Assembly: GCF_905200055.1 (NCBI RefSeq)
Contig: NZ_CAJKIS010000063.1
Location: 1-10,569 of the forward strand
Origin: an uncultured Fusobacterium sp.
GTDB lineage: Bacteria; Fusobacteriota; Fusobacteriia; Fusobacteriales; Fusobacteriaceae
Length of the DNA stretch: 10,569 bases
Direction of reading: 5' to 3'
The translations under genes were made by a program, and so were the position numbers. The notes beneath the pieces were generated by a model. It did no database searches, had not been told where the DNA came from, and saw nothing but the letters and a program-made list of their open reading frames with translations. Below are positions 5,748 to 10,569 of this stretch, in pieces. Every line of letters starts with the position of its first letter. The stretch's first letter is position 1.

Positions 5748-6515
5748 ATGAGAATTTTATTAAAAATTTTATTAGGATTTATTACTCTTTGGAGTGTTGT
5801 TGTTTTTTTTAATTATACAAGAAGTAAACGAAAAGCAGAGCAAGGAAATCCTGAGGAACAATATCGTTTAGGGTGTATGTATGGGGATTTAGGTAAATAC
5901 AACTTAGCTGAAAAATATCTAAAATTAGCAAGTGAACAAGGATTTAAGAGAGCTCAGGCTAGGTTAGGAATTTTGTATGGTTGTTTAGGTAAAAGTGAAT
6001 TAGCTGAAAAATATTTATTGTTAGGTAGAGAAGAATACCCTGAAACTAATCTAATATTAGGAGCTTTGTATAATGAGCAAGGAAAATATGACTTAGCCGA
6101 AAAATATTGGTTAATAGCCATTGAATTAGGAATTAAGGAAGCTGCAGATGAATTAGGAATTTCCTATAATAAACAAGGTAAAAAAGACTTAGCCGAAAAA
6201 TATTTATTATTAGCTAGTGAGTATGGACTTGCAAAAGGTCAGCTTCATTTAGGTGTTTTTTATAGTAACCAGGGTAAGGAAGACTTAGCTGAAAAATATT
6301 TATTATTAGCAAGTGAACAAAAATATGTTGAAGCTCAATGTGGCTTAGGATTATTATATGCAAATCAAGAAAAATATGACTTAGCTGAAAAATATTTATT
6401 ATTAGCTAGTGAGCAAGGTTCTGTTGAAGCTCGGAATGGTTTAGGAATTTTATATGAAGCTCAAGGAAAATATGACTTAGCCAAAAAATATTTTAATTTA
6501 AGTAACAAACATTAA
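5748..6515 (+). CDS. Membrane-anchored Sel1/TPR-like repeat protein
   Basis: A 255-residue protein. Residues 3-22 are a hydrophobic signal-anchor without a lipobox cysteine. Residues 31-254 are seven tandem repeats of about 32 residues on the pattern LGxLYxxQGKYDLAEKYLLL followed by ASEQG. The repeats are helix-turn-helix units of the Sel1/TPR superfamily, which bind proteins. The 32-residue period is shorter than typical Sel1 (about 36) or TPR (34) units. Repeats 4-6 are very similar, suggesting recent internal duplication. The ATG has TAGGAGGG 11 nt upstream. It follows the mob genes after a 64-bp AT-rich gap that may contain its own promoter. Function unknown; candidate roles are a membrane scaffold for transfer or a surface-exclusion factor. 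Confidence 0.75.
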   Translation: MRILLKILLGFITLWSVVVFFNYTRSKRKAEQGNPEEQYRLGCMYGDLGKYNLAEKYLKLASEQGFKRAQARLGILYGCLGKSELAEKYLLLGREEYPETNLILGALYNEQGKYDLAEKYWLIAIELGIKEAADELGISYNKQGKKDLAEKYLLLASEYGLAKGQLHLGVFYSNQGKEDLAEKYLLLASEQKYVEAQCGLGLLYANQEKYDLAEKYLLLASEQGSVEARNGLGILYEAQGKYDLAKKYFNLSNKH

Positions 6516-6573
6516 TTTAAGGTAAAAATAAATTAGAAAAATATATTTTAAATTTAAAATTTTAGGAGATGAA

Positions 6574-7374
6574 ATGAGAATATTTTTAATAATAGTTTTT
6601 ATAATAATAGTTTTTTTCTTTATAATAAGTTATAAAAAAGTTCAAACTCATATGGCTAATATTGCTTTTACAAAAGGAGATTATAGTATAGCTGAAAAAT
6701 ATTGGTTAATAGCCAGCTCAAAAGGAGATACAGAAGCACAACTTAATTTAGCAATATTTTATAATGATTATTATACTCTTGATTTAGGTCAAAATAGACT
6801 TTATTTAGAAGATGGTTTTGATTTAGAAAAAATATCGTCCTCATATGAAAGTTTTGAAAAAGACAAATTTGATGAAAAAAGAAATGAATTAATAGAAAAA
6901 TATTTGAAATTAGCTAGCGATGGAGGAAGTTCTAAAGCTCAGTTAGCTTTAGGAGGATTTTATAAAAATAAATATTTTTTTAGTGATTTACCTGAAAAAT
7001 ACTGGTTATTAGCGAGCGAACAAGGAGAGGTAAAAGCACAATACGAATTAGGATTTTTTTATAAAATGAGATCTAAATATGATTTAGCCGAAAAATATTG
7101 GTTATTAGCTAGTGAACAAGGGGATATGTATTCTCAATATGAGTTAGGAATTTTATATGCAGACCAAGATAAATATGATTTAGCTGAAAAATATTGGTTA
7201 TTAGCAGTAAGACAAGGGATAGGTTTTAGTTTTGAGGATTTAGCAAGAGCTTACTATATAGAAGGCAAAAAAGAGTTAGGAGAAATATGTGATAAAATAG
7301 AAAATGAAAGACTAGTAAATAATTATGAAGAAGCTAGAATGAAGAAAATTATTAGAGATAGCTTAAAAAAATAA
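6574..7374 (+). CDS. Second membrane-anchored Sel1/TPR-like repeat protein
   Basis: A 266-residue paralogue of the preceding gene. Residues 4-20 are an extremely hydrophobic anchor (FLIIVFIIIVFFFIISY). Five repeats with the core EKYWLLASEQG follow (cores near 41, 108, 141, 173 and 205). About 40 extra residues rich in acidic and aromatic side chains (66-105) split the first two units. The tail (about 230-266) is charged and helical. Repeats here favour EKYW, where the neighbour mostly has EKYL. AGGAG lies 5 nt before the ATG. It is the last gene before a strong terminator, so it probably shares the mob transcript. The pair likely arose by duplication. No catalytic motif is visible and the function is unknown. 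Confidence 0.75.
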   Translation: MRIFLIIVFIIIVFFFIISYKKVQTHMANIAFTKGDYSIAEKYWLIASSKGDTEAQLNLAIFYNDYYTLDLGQNRLYLEDGFDLEKISSSYESFEKDKFDEKRNELIEKYLKLASDGGSSKAQLALGGFYKNKYFFSDLPEKYWLLASEQGEVKAQYELGFFYKMRSKYDLAEKYWLLASEQGDMYSQYELGILYADQDKYDLAEKYWLLAVRQGIGFSFEDLARAYYIEGKKELGEICDKIENERLVNNYEEARMKKIIRDSLKK

Positions 7375-7377
7375 ATA

Positions 7378-7403
7378 AAAAGAAGTCTTAACGGACTTCT
7401 TTT
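7378..7403 (+). terminator. Terminator of the mob/repeat-protein operon
   Basis: AAAAGAAGTC (7378-7387), loop TTAACG and GACTTCTTTT (7394-7403) followed by more T, starting 3 bases after the stop codon of the last gene. Confidence 0.9.
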
Positions 7404-7710
7404 TTATTTTTAAAAACATAATACAATATACATATAAAGTATAAATATATAATATAGATATAATACTATACATATGTGTATAAAATTATAAAAATATATT
7501 TTCGCAAAAGTTCTATATACTATATATAAGTAAAGTATATGTATATATATTGTGTTAAAAGTCTTTTATTATAAGTAAAAATATACTATATATTTTTTTG
7601 ATGTGTGCTTCCAAGTGCTTCCAAAAATATAAAGTACTATAAAGCTATTTTTAAAAAATACACTATATTGATACTTTATATTGTATAAAGTAAATATTGG
7701 TTAAAAAATA
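7404..7710. other. Extremely AT-rich spacer with AAAGTATA motifs
   Basis: There is no credible gene here. The stretch is almost entirely A and T, with many TATA-type steps. The word AAAGTA(T/C) recurs (near 7436, 7532, 7630 and 7690) and again in the loop at 7724-7739. A tandem 10-bp repeat GTGCTTCCAA lies at 7605-7614 and 7615-7624. It could be a DNA-unwinding or partition region, or simply spacer. Confidence 0.4.
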
Positions 7711-7752
7711 GATACACTATAATGTAAAGTATAAAGTGTATTATAGTGTATC
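7711..7752 (-). terminator. 13-bp hairpin terminator of the minus-strand gene at 7771
   Basis: GATACACTATAAT (7711-7723) and ATTATAGTGTATC (7740-7752) are perfect inverted repeats with a 16-nt loop. On the minus strand TATTTTTT follows, as expected for a terminator downstream of the gene ending at 7771. Confidence 0.7.
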
Positions 7753-7770
7753 TTACCTGTATTTTTAATT

Positions 7771-8514
7771 TTATTTATCTAGCTCTTTATATTTTTCTAA
7801 AAATTCTTCAATGGCACAGCTTAAAGCTGAAATGATAGTGATTTGGTTTTTATTACAGAACTCTGTAAAATGATTATAAAGCTCATTACTAATACGGATA
7901 TTCTTTATTTTTATGTCACTAGAGTATTTTGCTTTGATATTCTCTATGTTGTATTTTAAAGTAGCGTCAGCTTCGTTTTTAATAGTTTGCCCCTCTGTCA
8001 TAAAGAACAGAGCCTTTAAAACCTTGTCATTTAATAAGAAATTAACTTTGTCTTGTGGGGTCTTAATTTCTTCAAAAGATTTGAAGATTTTTGGACTGTC
8101 AAAGAAGAAGTCTAAGCCATTTGATGGAGTAGCAGGGATTGAAGTAGCTTGTTCTTCTTCAGGAACTTCTTCAGGGGCTTCAATTTTTTCTTCAGGTATG
8201 GCTTTTTCGCTTTCTTCTTCTTCTTCTTCAGGCTCTTTAATATCTTCAACGACAGTTTCAGAAACATCAACCTCATCTATTTTTACAGCTTTTGGAGTTG
8301 TTTCTATGACTTCTTCAGCTTCAATGATTTCAGGAGAAAAAGCAAAGTTCAAATACTTTAATTCTTTTTCTGTAAAATGCTCGTGGTTTTTATCAAGCCA
8401 GCTGTCTTTTTTCTTAACAGTAACAAATTTTTCTTTAATTATGTCCTCAAGTTTAGTCTTTTTCTTTATCATTCCTTTAATTTCGTCAATTTTTCTTTTA
8501 GTTTGAATATTCAT
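7771..8514 (-). CDS. Acidic-linker protein with ribbon-helix-helix-like C-terminus
   Basis: A 247-residue protein in three parts. The N-terminal segment (1-60) is helical and lysine-rich. The central segment (about 62-124) is strongly acidic and proline-containing (EPEEEEEESEKAIPEEKIEA), presumably disordered. The C-terminal segment ends in IKNIRISNELYNHFTEFCNK then QITIISALSCAIEEFL (204-239), which fits a ribbon-helix-helix DNA-binding fold. AAAGGAGG lies 7 nt before the ATG and a TATAAT-type -10 in the AT-rich leader. It stands alone on the minus strand. A partition, copy-control or regulatory role is plausible because plasmid adaptor proteins use such folds, but no ParA partner is present. 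I do not recognise the family. Confidence 0.65.
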   Translation of the reverse strand: MNIQTKRKIDEIKGMIKKKTKLEDIIKEKFVTVKKKDSWLDKNHEHFTEKELKYLNFAFSPEIIEAEEVIETTPKAVKIDEVDVSETVVEDIKEPEEEEEESEKAIPEEKIEAPEEVPEEEQATSIPATPSNGLDFFFDSPKIFKSFEEIKTPQDKVNFLLNDKVLKALFFMTEGQTIKNEADATLKYNIENIKAKYSSDIKIKNIRISNELYNHFTEFCNKNQITIISALSCAIEEFLEKYKELDK

Positions 8515-8604
8515 AGATGCCCTCCTTTACTAATACTTTACACATATAAATATTATACAATATATAACATAAAAAAGAAAGAACTTTATACAAAAAATAA
8601 ATTC

Positions 8605-8687
8605 CATATAAGCTCCCGTTCTGTAAAGGGTGCAAAGCATCGGCAGAGCCGACTAAAAGCCCTTAACAGCTTGAGGGAACTTATGTG
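8605..8687. other. Three-way-junction structured element
   Basis: The outer stem CATATAAG-TCCC (8605-8617) pairs with 8675-8687, continued by CTGT/ACAG (8621-8624/8666-8669) and AAGGG/CCCTT (8626-8630/8660-8664). Inside lie two hairpins, TGC-AAA-GCA (8631-8639) and TCGGC-AGA-GCCGA (8640-8652). The element is clearly richer in G and C than its surroundings. It could be a single-strand replication initiation site, a structured RNA or a leader of the minus-strand gene at 8514. No known riboswitch consensus fits. Confidence 0.55.
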
Positions 8688-8756
8688 TGACAAAAACTTT
8701 GCCGAAAACAAAAGAGAATAGAGCAACTATAAAATAATTTTAGAAGGCTTAAGAAG

Positions 8757-8819
8757 AAAAAAAAGACAAGGTATGGTGGCAGTCCTTGTCTTTTTTGTCA
8801 TTTTTCGATTTTTTATCCT
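8757..8819 (-). ncRNA. Predicted orphan antitoxin-like small RNA 2
   Basis: The minus-strand promoter has TAGATT (8854-8849), a 17-bp spacer and TAGAAT (8831-8826) with a TGA extension. The transcript should begin near 8819 and end at the hairpin 8759-8771/8784-8796. The stem AAAGACAAGG is shared with the antitoxin RNA at 832-913. On this strand the loop reads ACTGCCACCATA, close to ACTACCACATA there. The 5' part carries no match to the local toxin gene. No peptide with a ribosome site lies on either strand here. Ends are inferred. Confidence 0.55.
8759..8796. terminator. Bidirectional terminator shared with small RNA 2
   Basis: AAAAAAGACAAGG (8759-8771), a 12-nt loop and CCTTGTCTTTTTT (8784-8796) make a 13-bp perfect stem with A and T runs that work in both directions. 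Confidence 0.8.
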
Positions 8820-8825
8820 ATTGAA

Positions 8826-8863
8826 ATTCTATCATAGATTTTTAATAAAATCTATGATATGAT
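8826..8863. promoter_or_regulatory. Back-to-back promoters in a 12-bp inverted repeat
   Basis: ATCATAGATTTT (8831-8842) and AAAATCTATGAT (8847-8858) are perfect inverted repeats. Outward-facing extended -10 boxes are TGATAGAAT (minus, ending at 8826) and TGATATGAT (plus, ending at 8863), each with TAGATT 17 bp upstream. The layout copies the divergent promoter of the type I locus at 788-825. Confidence 0.6.
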
Positions 8864-8869
8864 TAATTT

Positions 8870-8933
8870 GCTAAATAGATACATGAGTAACAGTAACAGA
8901 AAGATAAGGGCTACCAATAACCTTATCTTTTTT
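8870..8933 (+). ncRNA. Predicted orphan antitoxin-like small RNA 3
   Basis: The transcript should start about 7 nt after TATGAT (8858-8863) and end at the hairpin AAAGATAAGG/CCTTATCTTT (8900-8909/8921-8930) with a T run. The loop GCTACCAATAA keeps the CTACCA core of the antitoxin loop at 885-900, and the stem differs from the family AAAGACAAGG by one base. It diverges from small RNA 2, so two antitoxin-like RNAs stand where a toxin/antitoxin pair would be expected. Ends are inferred. Confidence 0.55.
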
Positions 8934-8949
8934 ATTTATAAAATAATGC

Positions 8950-8973
8950 ATTGATAATATAACTATTCTGTAG
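8950..8973. repeat. Diverged copy of the rep-upstream repeat core
   Basis: ATTGATAATATAAC is followed by TATTCTGTAG, aligned with GGCTCTATAG in the rep copies. Another partial copy (ATTGATAATATAA) is at 9638-9650. The two flank the YafQ/DinJ module, one on each side. Confidence 0.55.
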
Positions 8974-8993
8974 TGCTTCAGCTAAAGAAAGAA

Positions 8994-9266
8994 CTAAAAC
9001 AAATCTGAATGAGTTCCTGTCCTTGAAAGAGTCAAAGTTAATATATCGTTTTCAATATAGTATATTAATAACCAATCAGGCTCAATATGACATTCACGAC
9101 ATCCCTCATAATCTCCAATTAACTTATGGTCTTTGTATTTTTCATCAAGTGATTGTTCGTTTATCAACAAACTTAATACTTTTTCAAATTTTTTAATGTT
9201 ATAATTTCTTTTAACTATTTTTTTCCAATCTTTTTTAAATTGAGAAGTCATTTTAACTTTTAGCAT
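8994..9266 (-). CDS. yafQ: YafQ-family mRNA interferase toxin
   Basis: A 90-residue toxin of the RelE superfamily, YafQ branch. These proteins cut mRNA in the ribosome. The family signature is clear: YKDHKLIG (44-51), CRECHIEPDWLLIYY (56-70) and SRTGTHSDLF (81-90). Residues matching the active site of E. coli YafQ are H47, H60, D64, H86 and F90; the spacing is conserved apart from a two-residue insertion. The ATG directly follows the antitoxin stop (TAA then ATG), so the pair is translationally coupled and transcribed from 9587-9615. The gene looks intact and the toxin is probably active. It serves as a plasmid addiction module. Confidence 0.93.
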   Translation of the reverse strand: MLKVKMTSQFKKDWKKIVKRNYNIKKFEKVLSLLINEQSLDEKYKDHKLIGDYEGCRECHIEPDWLLIYYIENDILTLTLSRTGTHSDLF

Positions 9267-9542
9267 TTATTCTTCCTCCAAAGCTTTCATGACTTCTTCA
9301 ACACTACTATAAGCTTTGATATTAGGATCTTTTGCTATTCTTTTTGCTTCTTCTATCGCCATTAGTGTTTCTAAGTTAGGTTTATTTAGAGATAATTCAA
9401 AAGGTATTCTTTGTTCTCTTATAACTTTTTTTATAAACATATTAAGGGCAGTAGTCATATTAATTCCAATTTCTTCACAAAATTCATTAAATTCTTTTTT
9501 AGTTTCGTTATCTAATTTTATTGTTAAAGTTCCTTGAGCCAT
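9267..9542 (-). CDS. dinJ: RelB/DinJ-family antitoxin
   Basis: A 91-residue antitoxin. Residues about 5-45 (TLTIKLDNETKKEFNEFCEE then IGINMTTALNMFIKKVIREQ) form the ribbon-helix-helix dimer typical of RelB/DinJ. It binds its own promoter. The C-terminal half (46-91), with IPFEL and a helical acidic tail, should wrap the YafQ toxin. AAAGGAGG precedes the ATG at 9542. Antitoxin-first order and zero spacing to the toxin are standard for this family. Expression should be autorepressed by the antitoxin-toxin complex through the palindrome at 9609-9626. Confidence 0.92.
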   Translation of the reverse strand: MAQGTLTIKLDNETKKEFNEFCEEIGINMTTALNMFIKKVIREQRIPFELSLNKPNLETLMAIEEAKRIAKDPNIKAYSSVEEVMKALEEE

Positions 9543-9586
9543 TTTTATACCTCCTTTTTATACTTTTATTACTATTTTATATAAAC

Positions 9587-9626
9587 ATAATACAACTATA
9601 ATTATATTTTGTCAATATTATGACAA
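9587..9626 (-). promoter_or_regulatory. Promoter and operator of the dinJ-yafQ operon
   Basis: On the minus strand TTGACA (9615-9610), a 17-bp spacer and TATTAT (9592-9587) form a strong promoter. The perfect inverted repeat TTGTCA-ATATTA-TGACAA (9609-9626) covers the -35 and is the likely binding site of the antitoxin complex. Confidence 0.75.
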
Positions 9627-9667
9627 GTTAAAAATATATTGATAATATAATAGTTTCTTATAAGCTG

Positions 9668-9752
9668 CAAAATCAATTTTGAGTCATTTTCCAAGAAAGG
9701 ATAAAAAACACCAGTGAAGTGAGAAAGTGTCGTAAAAGCGATTTTAGAGAGT
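9668..9752. repeat. Dispersed 90-bp intergenic repeat, copy 2
   Basis: It starts CAAAATCAATTTTGAG (9668-9683) and ends AAAGCGATTTTAGAG (9735-9749), matching the landmarks at 1000-1085. It fills most of the gap between the two type II toxin-antitoxin operons. No gene is seen in it. Confidence 0.5.
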
Positions 9753-9763
9753 TTAACAAAAAA

Positions 9764-9808
9764 TTGAAAAAGTAGAATTAATGTGATATAATTGTATTAC
9801 GGTAATAC
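9764..9808 (+). promoter_or_regulatory. Promoter and operator of the second RelB/RelE-type operon
   Basis: TTGAAA (9764-9769), a 17-bp spacer and TATAAT (9787-9792) form a strong promoter. The perfect palindrome GTATTAC-G-GTAATAC (9794-9808) overlaps the predicted start of transcription and is the likely antitoxin operator. A further ATAATAC half-site follows. Confidence 0.75.
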
Positions 9809-9841
9809 CATAATACTTTTTTAAAAGAAAGGAGATTAGAA

Positions 9842-10105
9842 ATGACTAAAACTATGAGTTTAAAACTTGAAGAAGATTTATTTTTAGATATAAAGAAAAT
9901 ATCAGAAATTTTTAATATTTCTTGCTCTGAATTTATTAGAAATGCTGTAAAAAAAGAATTAGATGAGAAAAAAAATAATTTTATGGTAAGAATGTCTGAA
10001 GTTCCATATTGCGATGAAGAAGAAGAAAAAGAGCTTCTTGGACTTCTTGAAACTTTATCAGACGATGATTTAAAAATTGTTAAAAGGAAAACTATAGAGT
10101 TATGA
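9842..10105 (+). CDS. Ribbon-helix-helix antitoxin, RelB-like
   Basis: An 87-residue antitoxin. Residues about 2-45 (TKTMSLKLEEDLFLDIKKIS then EIFNISCSEFIRNAVKKEL) are a ribbon-helix-helix DNA-binding domain. Residues 46-87 are acidic and helical (CDEEEEKELLGLLETLSDDD) and should bind the toxin encoded downstream. AAAGGAG lies 7 nt before the ATG. The stop codon overlaps the toxin start (ATGA, 10102-10105), so the two are translationally coupled. It is unrelated in sequence to the DinJ-like antitoxin, so cross-talk between the two modules is unlikely. Autorepression through 9794-9808 is expected. Confidence 0.88.
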   Translation: MTKTMSLKLEEDLFLDIKKISEIFNISCSEFIRNAVKKELDEKKNNFMVRMSEVPYCDEEEEKELLGLLETLSDDDLKIVKRKTIEL

Positions 10106-10383
10106 TAAAGATTACAGAGGAAATAGGGCTAGAAACAACAAAAGTAGCAGATAAATTCTTTGTTAAACATAAAAAAGTTTATGATAAATTTATAGAGAAC
10201 ATTAAGAGCTATTATCATTATAAAAATCAAAATATTGATATAAAAGCTATGAAAAGCTATAAAAACCTGTATAGAATGAGAATTAATGATTATAGGGTTG
10301 TTTATAAGCTAGTTAATGGAGAGATAACAATAGTTAGTGTAATAGCTGTAGCTTCAAGAGGACAGATATACAACGATTTTTAG
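10102..10383 (+). CDS. RelE/ParE-superfamily toxin
   Basis: A 93-residue toxin. The core MKSYKNLYRMRINDYRVVYK (50-69) and the following strand IVSVIAVASRGQIYND (77-92) are typical of RelE-type proteins, with the conserved arginines R58, R60, R65 and R86 and the terminal tyrosine Y90. The family mostly cleaves mRNA on the ribosome; ParE relatives poison gyrase instead, and the sequence alone favours RelE. The N-terminal half (residues 1-45) is less typical and helical. The gene overlaps its antitoxin gene by 4 bases and is intact. Confidence 0.85.
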   Translation: MIKITEEIGLETTKVADKFFVKHKKVYDKFIENIKSYYHYKNQNIDIKAMKSYKNLYRMRINDYRVVYKLVNGEITIVSVIAVASRGQIYNDF

Positions 10384-10392
10384 TATATAAGA

Positions 10393-10442
10393 GAGCTATA
10401 CGCTCAAGTTCAGAGGGAAATGGTCTTTGCGACCAAGTTATA
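10393..10442 (+). repeat. Dispersed structured repeat, copy 2 (element A)
   Basis: This block matches 473-522 with few changes. Hairpins GAGC-TATAC-GCTC (10393-10405) and TGGTC-TTTGC-GACCA lie within it. Here it is followed by the AAGGGAGTAT palindrome (10445-10466), whereas the left copy runs directly into element B. The palindrome at 88-109 joins B. The three places look like different deletions of one ancestral A-palindrome-B element. Confidence 0.6.
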
Positions 10443-10444
10443 GA

Positions 10445-10466
10445 AAGGGAGTATTTATACTCCCTT
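10445..10466. repeat. Perfect palindrome, inverted copy of 88-109
   Basis: AAGGGAGTAT, TT and ATACTCCCTT. The flank CAGGTTGTAGACAAA corresponds in inverted orientation to the flank of the copy at 88-109. Confidence 0.6.
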
Positions 10467-10476
10467 CAGGTTGTAG

Positions 10477-10510
10477 ACAAAGAGAGGAGAAAATTTTCTC
10501 CTCTCTTTGT
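10477..10510. terminator. 17-bp perfect palindromic terminator
   Basis: ACAAAGAGAGGAGAAAA pairs with its exact complement up to 10510, followed by TTTAG. It is the last recognisable signal; 10511-10569 is AT-rich with nothing identified. It probably ends transcription of the RelB/RelE-like operon. Confidence 0.75.
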
Positions 10511-10569
10511 TTAGATAAAATTATTTCTTATAAATTTTCAAGAATTAAAATATCGTGTTTATCTTTTTC

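Noticed and set aside
7913..8506. Long serine- and phenylalanine-rich plus-strand frames opposite the minus-strand gene
   Set aside because: They are antisense images of the acidic, repetitive coding sequence of 7771-8514, whose own start has a strong ribosome site.
8621..8670. Possible riboswitch (cyclic-di-GMP or T-box type) because of the TGCAAAGCATCGGC core
   Set aside because: Only the GCAAAGC word matches. The other conserved elements of the cyclic-di-GMP-I aptamer and the T-box sequence are missing, and no suitable gene follows in sense orientation.
10393..10510. End of an IS200/IS605-type insertion sequence
   Set aside because: The hairpin-rich block is suggestive, but no transposase or TnpB gene or remnant is present, so only a repeat is reported.
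10391..10569. An open frame running to the right edge
   Set aside because: It has no start codon with a ribosome site and crosses a palindrome and a terminator; chance openness is likely.

Overview
This window looks like all or most of a small mobilizable plasmid from a very AT-rich anaerobe. Fusobacterium or a relative is my best guess. The reasons are the strongly AT-biased codons, AGA as the usual arginine codon, strong AGGAGG ribosome-binding sites, and the gene set of a PrimPol-like Rep, MobC/relaxase and several toxin-antitoxin modules. A low-GC Firmicute is the main alternative. No gene is cut by either edge, so the window may be a linearised circle, but I cannot prove that.

Layout. 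Positions 1-1435 hold no large gene but are dense with small RNA signals. The key locus is 601-915. It encodes a 22-residue hydrophobic peptide on the minus strand (670-738) and, divergently, a short RNA (about 832-913). The RNA repeats 17 bases of the toxin's early coding region and has a terminator loop complementary to the toxin mRNA's terminator loop. I read this as a type I toxin-antitoxin system. Three further RNAs with the same terminator design (about 150-215 minus, 8757-8819 minus, 8870-8933 plus) look like orphan relatives of the antitoxin. Next come 85-bp tandem repeats containing promoters (1223-1416) and the replication initiator gene (1436-3244).

Positions 3391-7374 are the mobilization region. 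A small coiled-coil gene is divergent from a mobC-relaxase-membrane coiled-coil operon across a palindrome-rich oriT candidate (3848-3939). Two membrane-anchored Sel1/TPR-like repeat proteins follow, ending at a clear terminator (7378-7403). Positions 7404-7770 are extremely AT-rich spacer. Positions 7771-8514 (minus) encode an acidic-linker protein with a ribbon-helix-helix-like tail. Positions 8605-8687 can fold into a three-way junction. Positions 8994-9542 (minus) are a DinJ/YafQ-type type II module and 9842-10383 (plus) a second RelB/RelE-like module. The right end carries structured dispersed repeats also found near the left end.

How the parts work together: Rep drives replication from the repeat region; the mob operon permits transfer by a helper conjugation system; and three addiction modules (one type I, two type II) stabilise the plasmid. 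The orphan antitoxin-like RNAs could neutralise related type I toxins elsewhere in the cell. That last point is inference.
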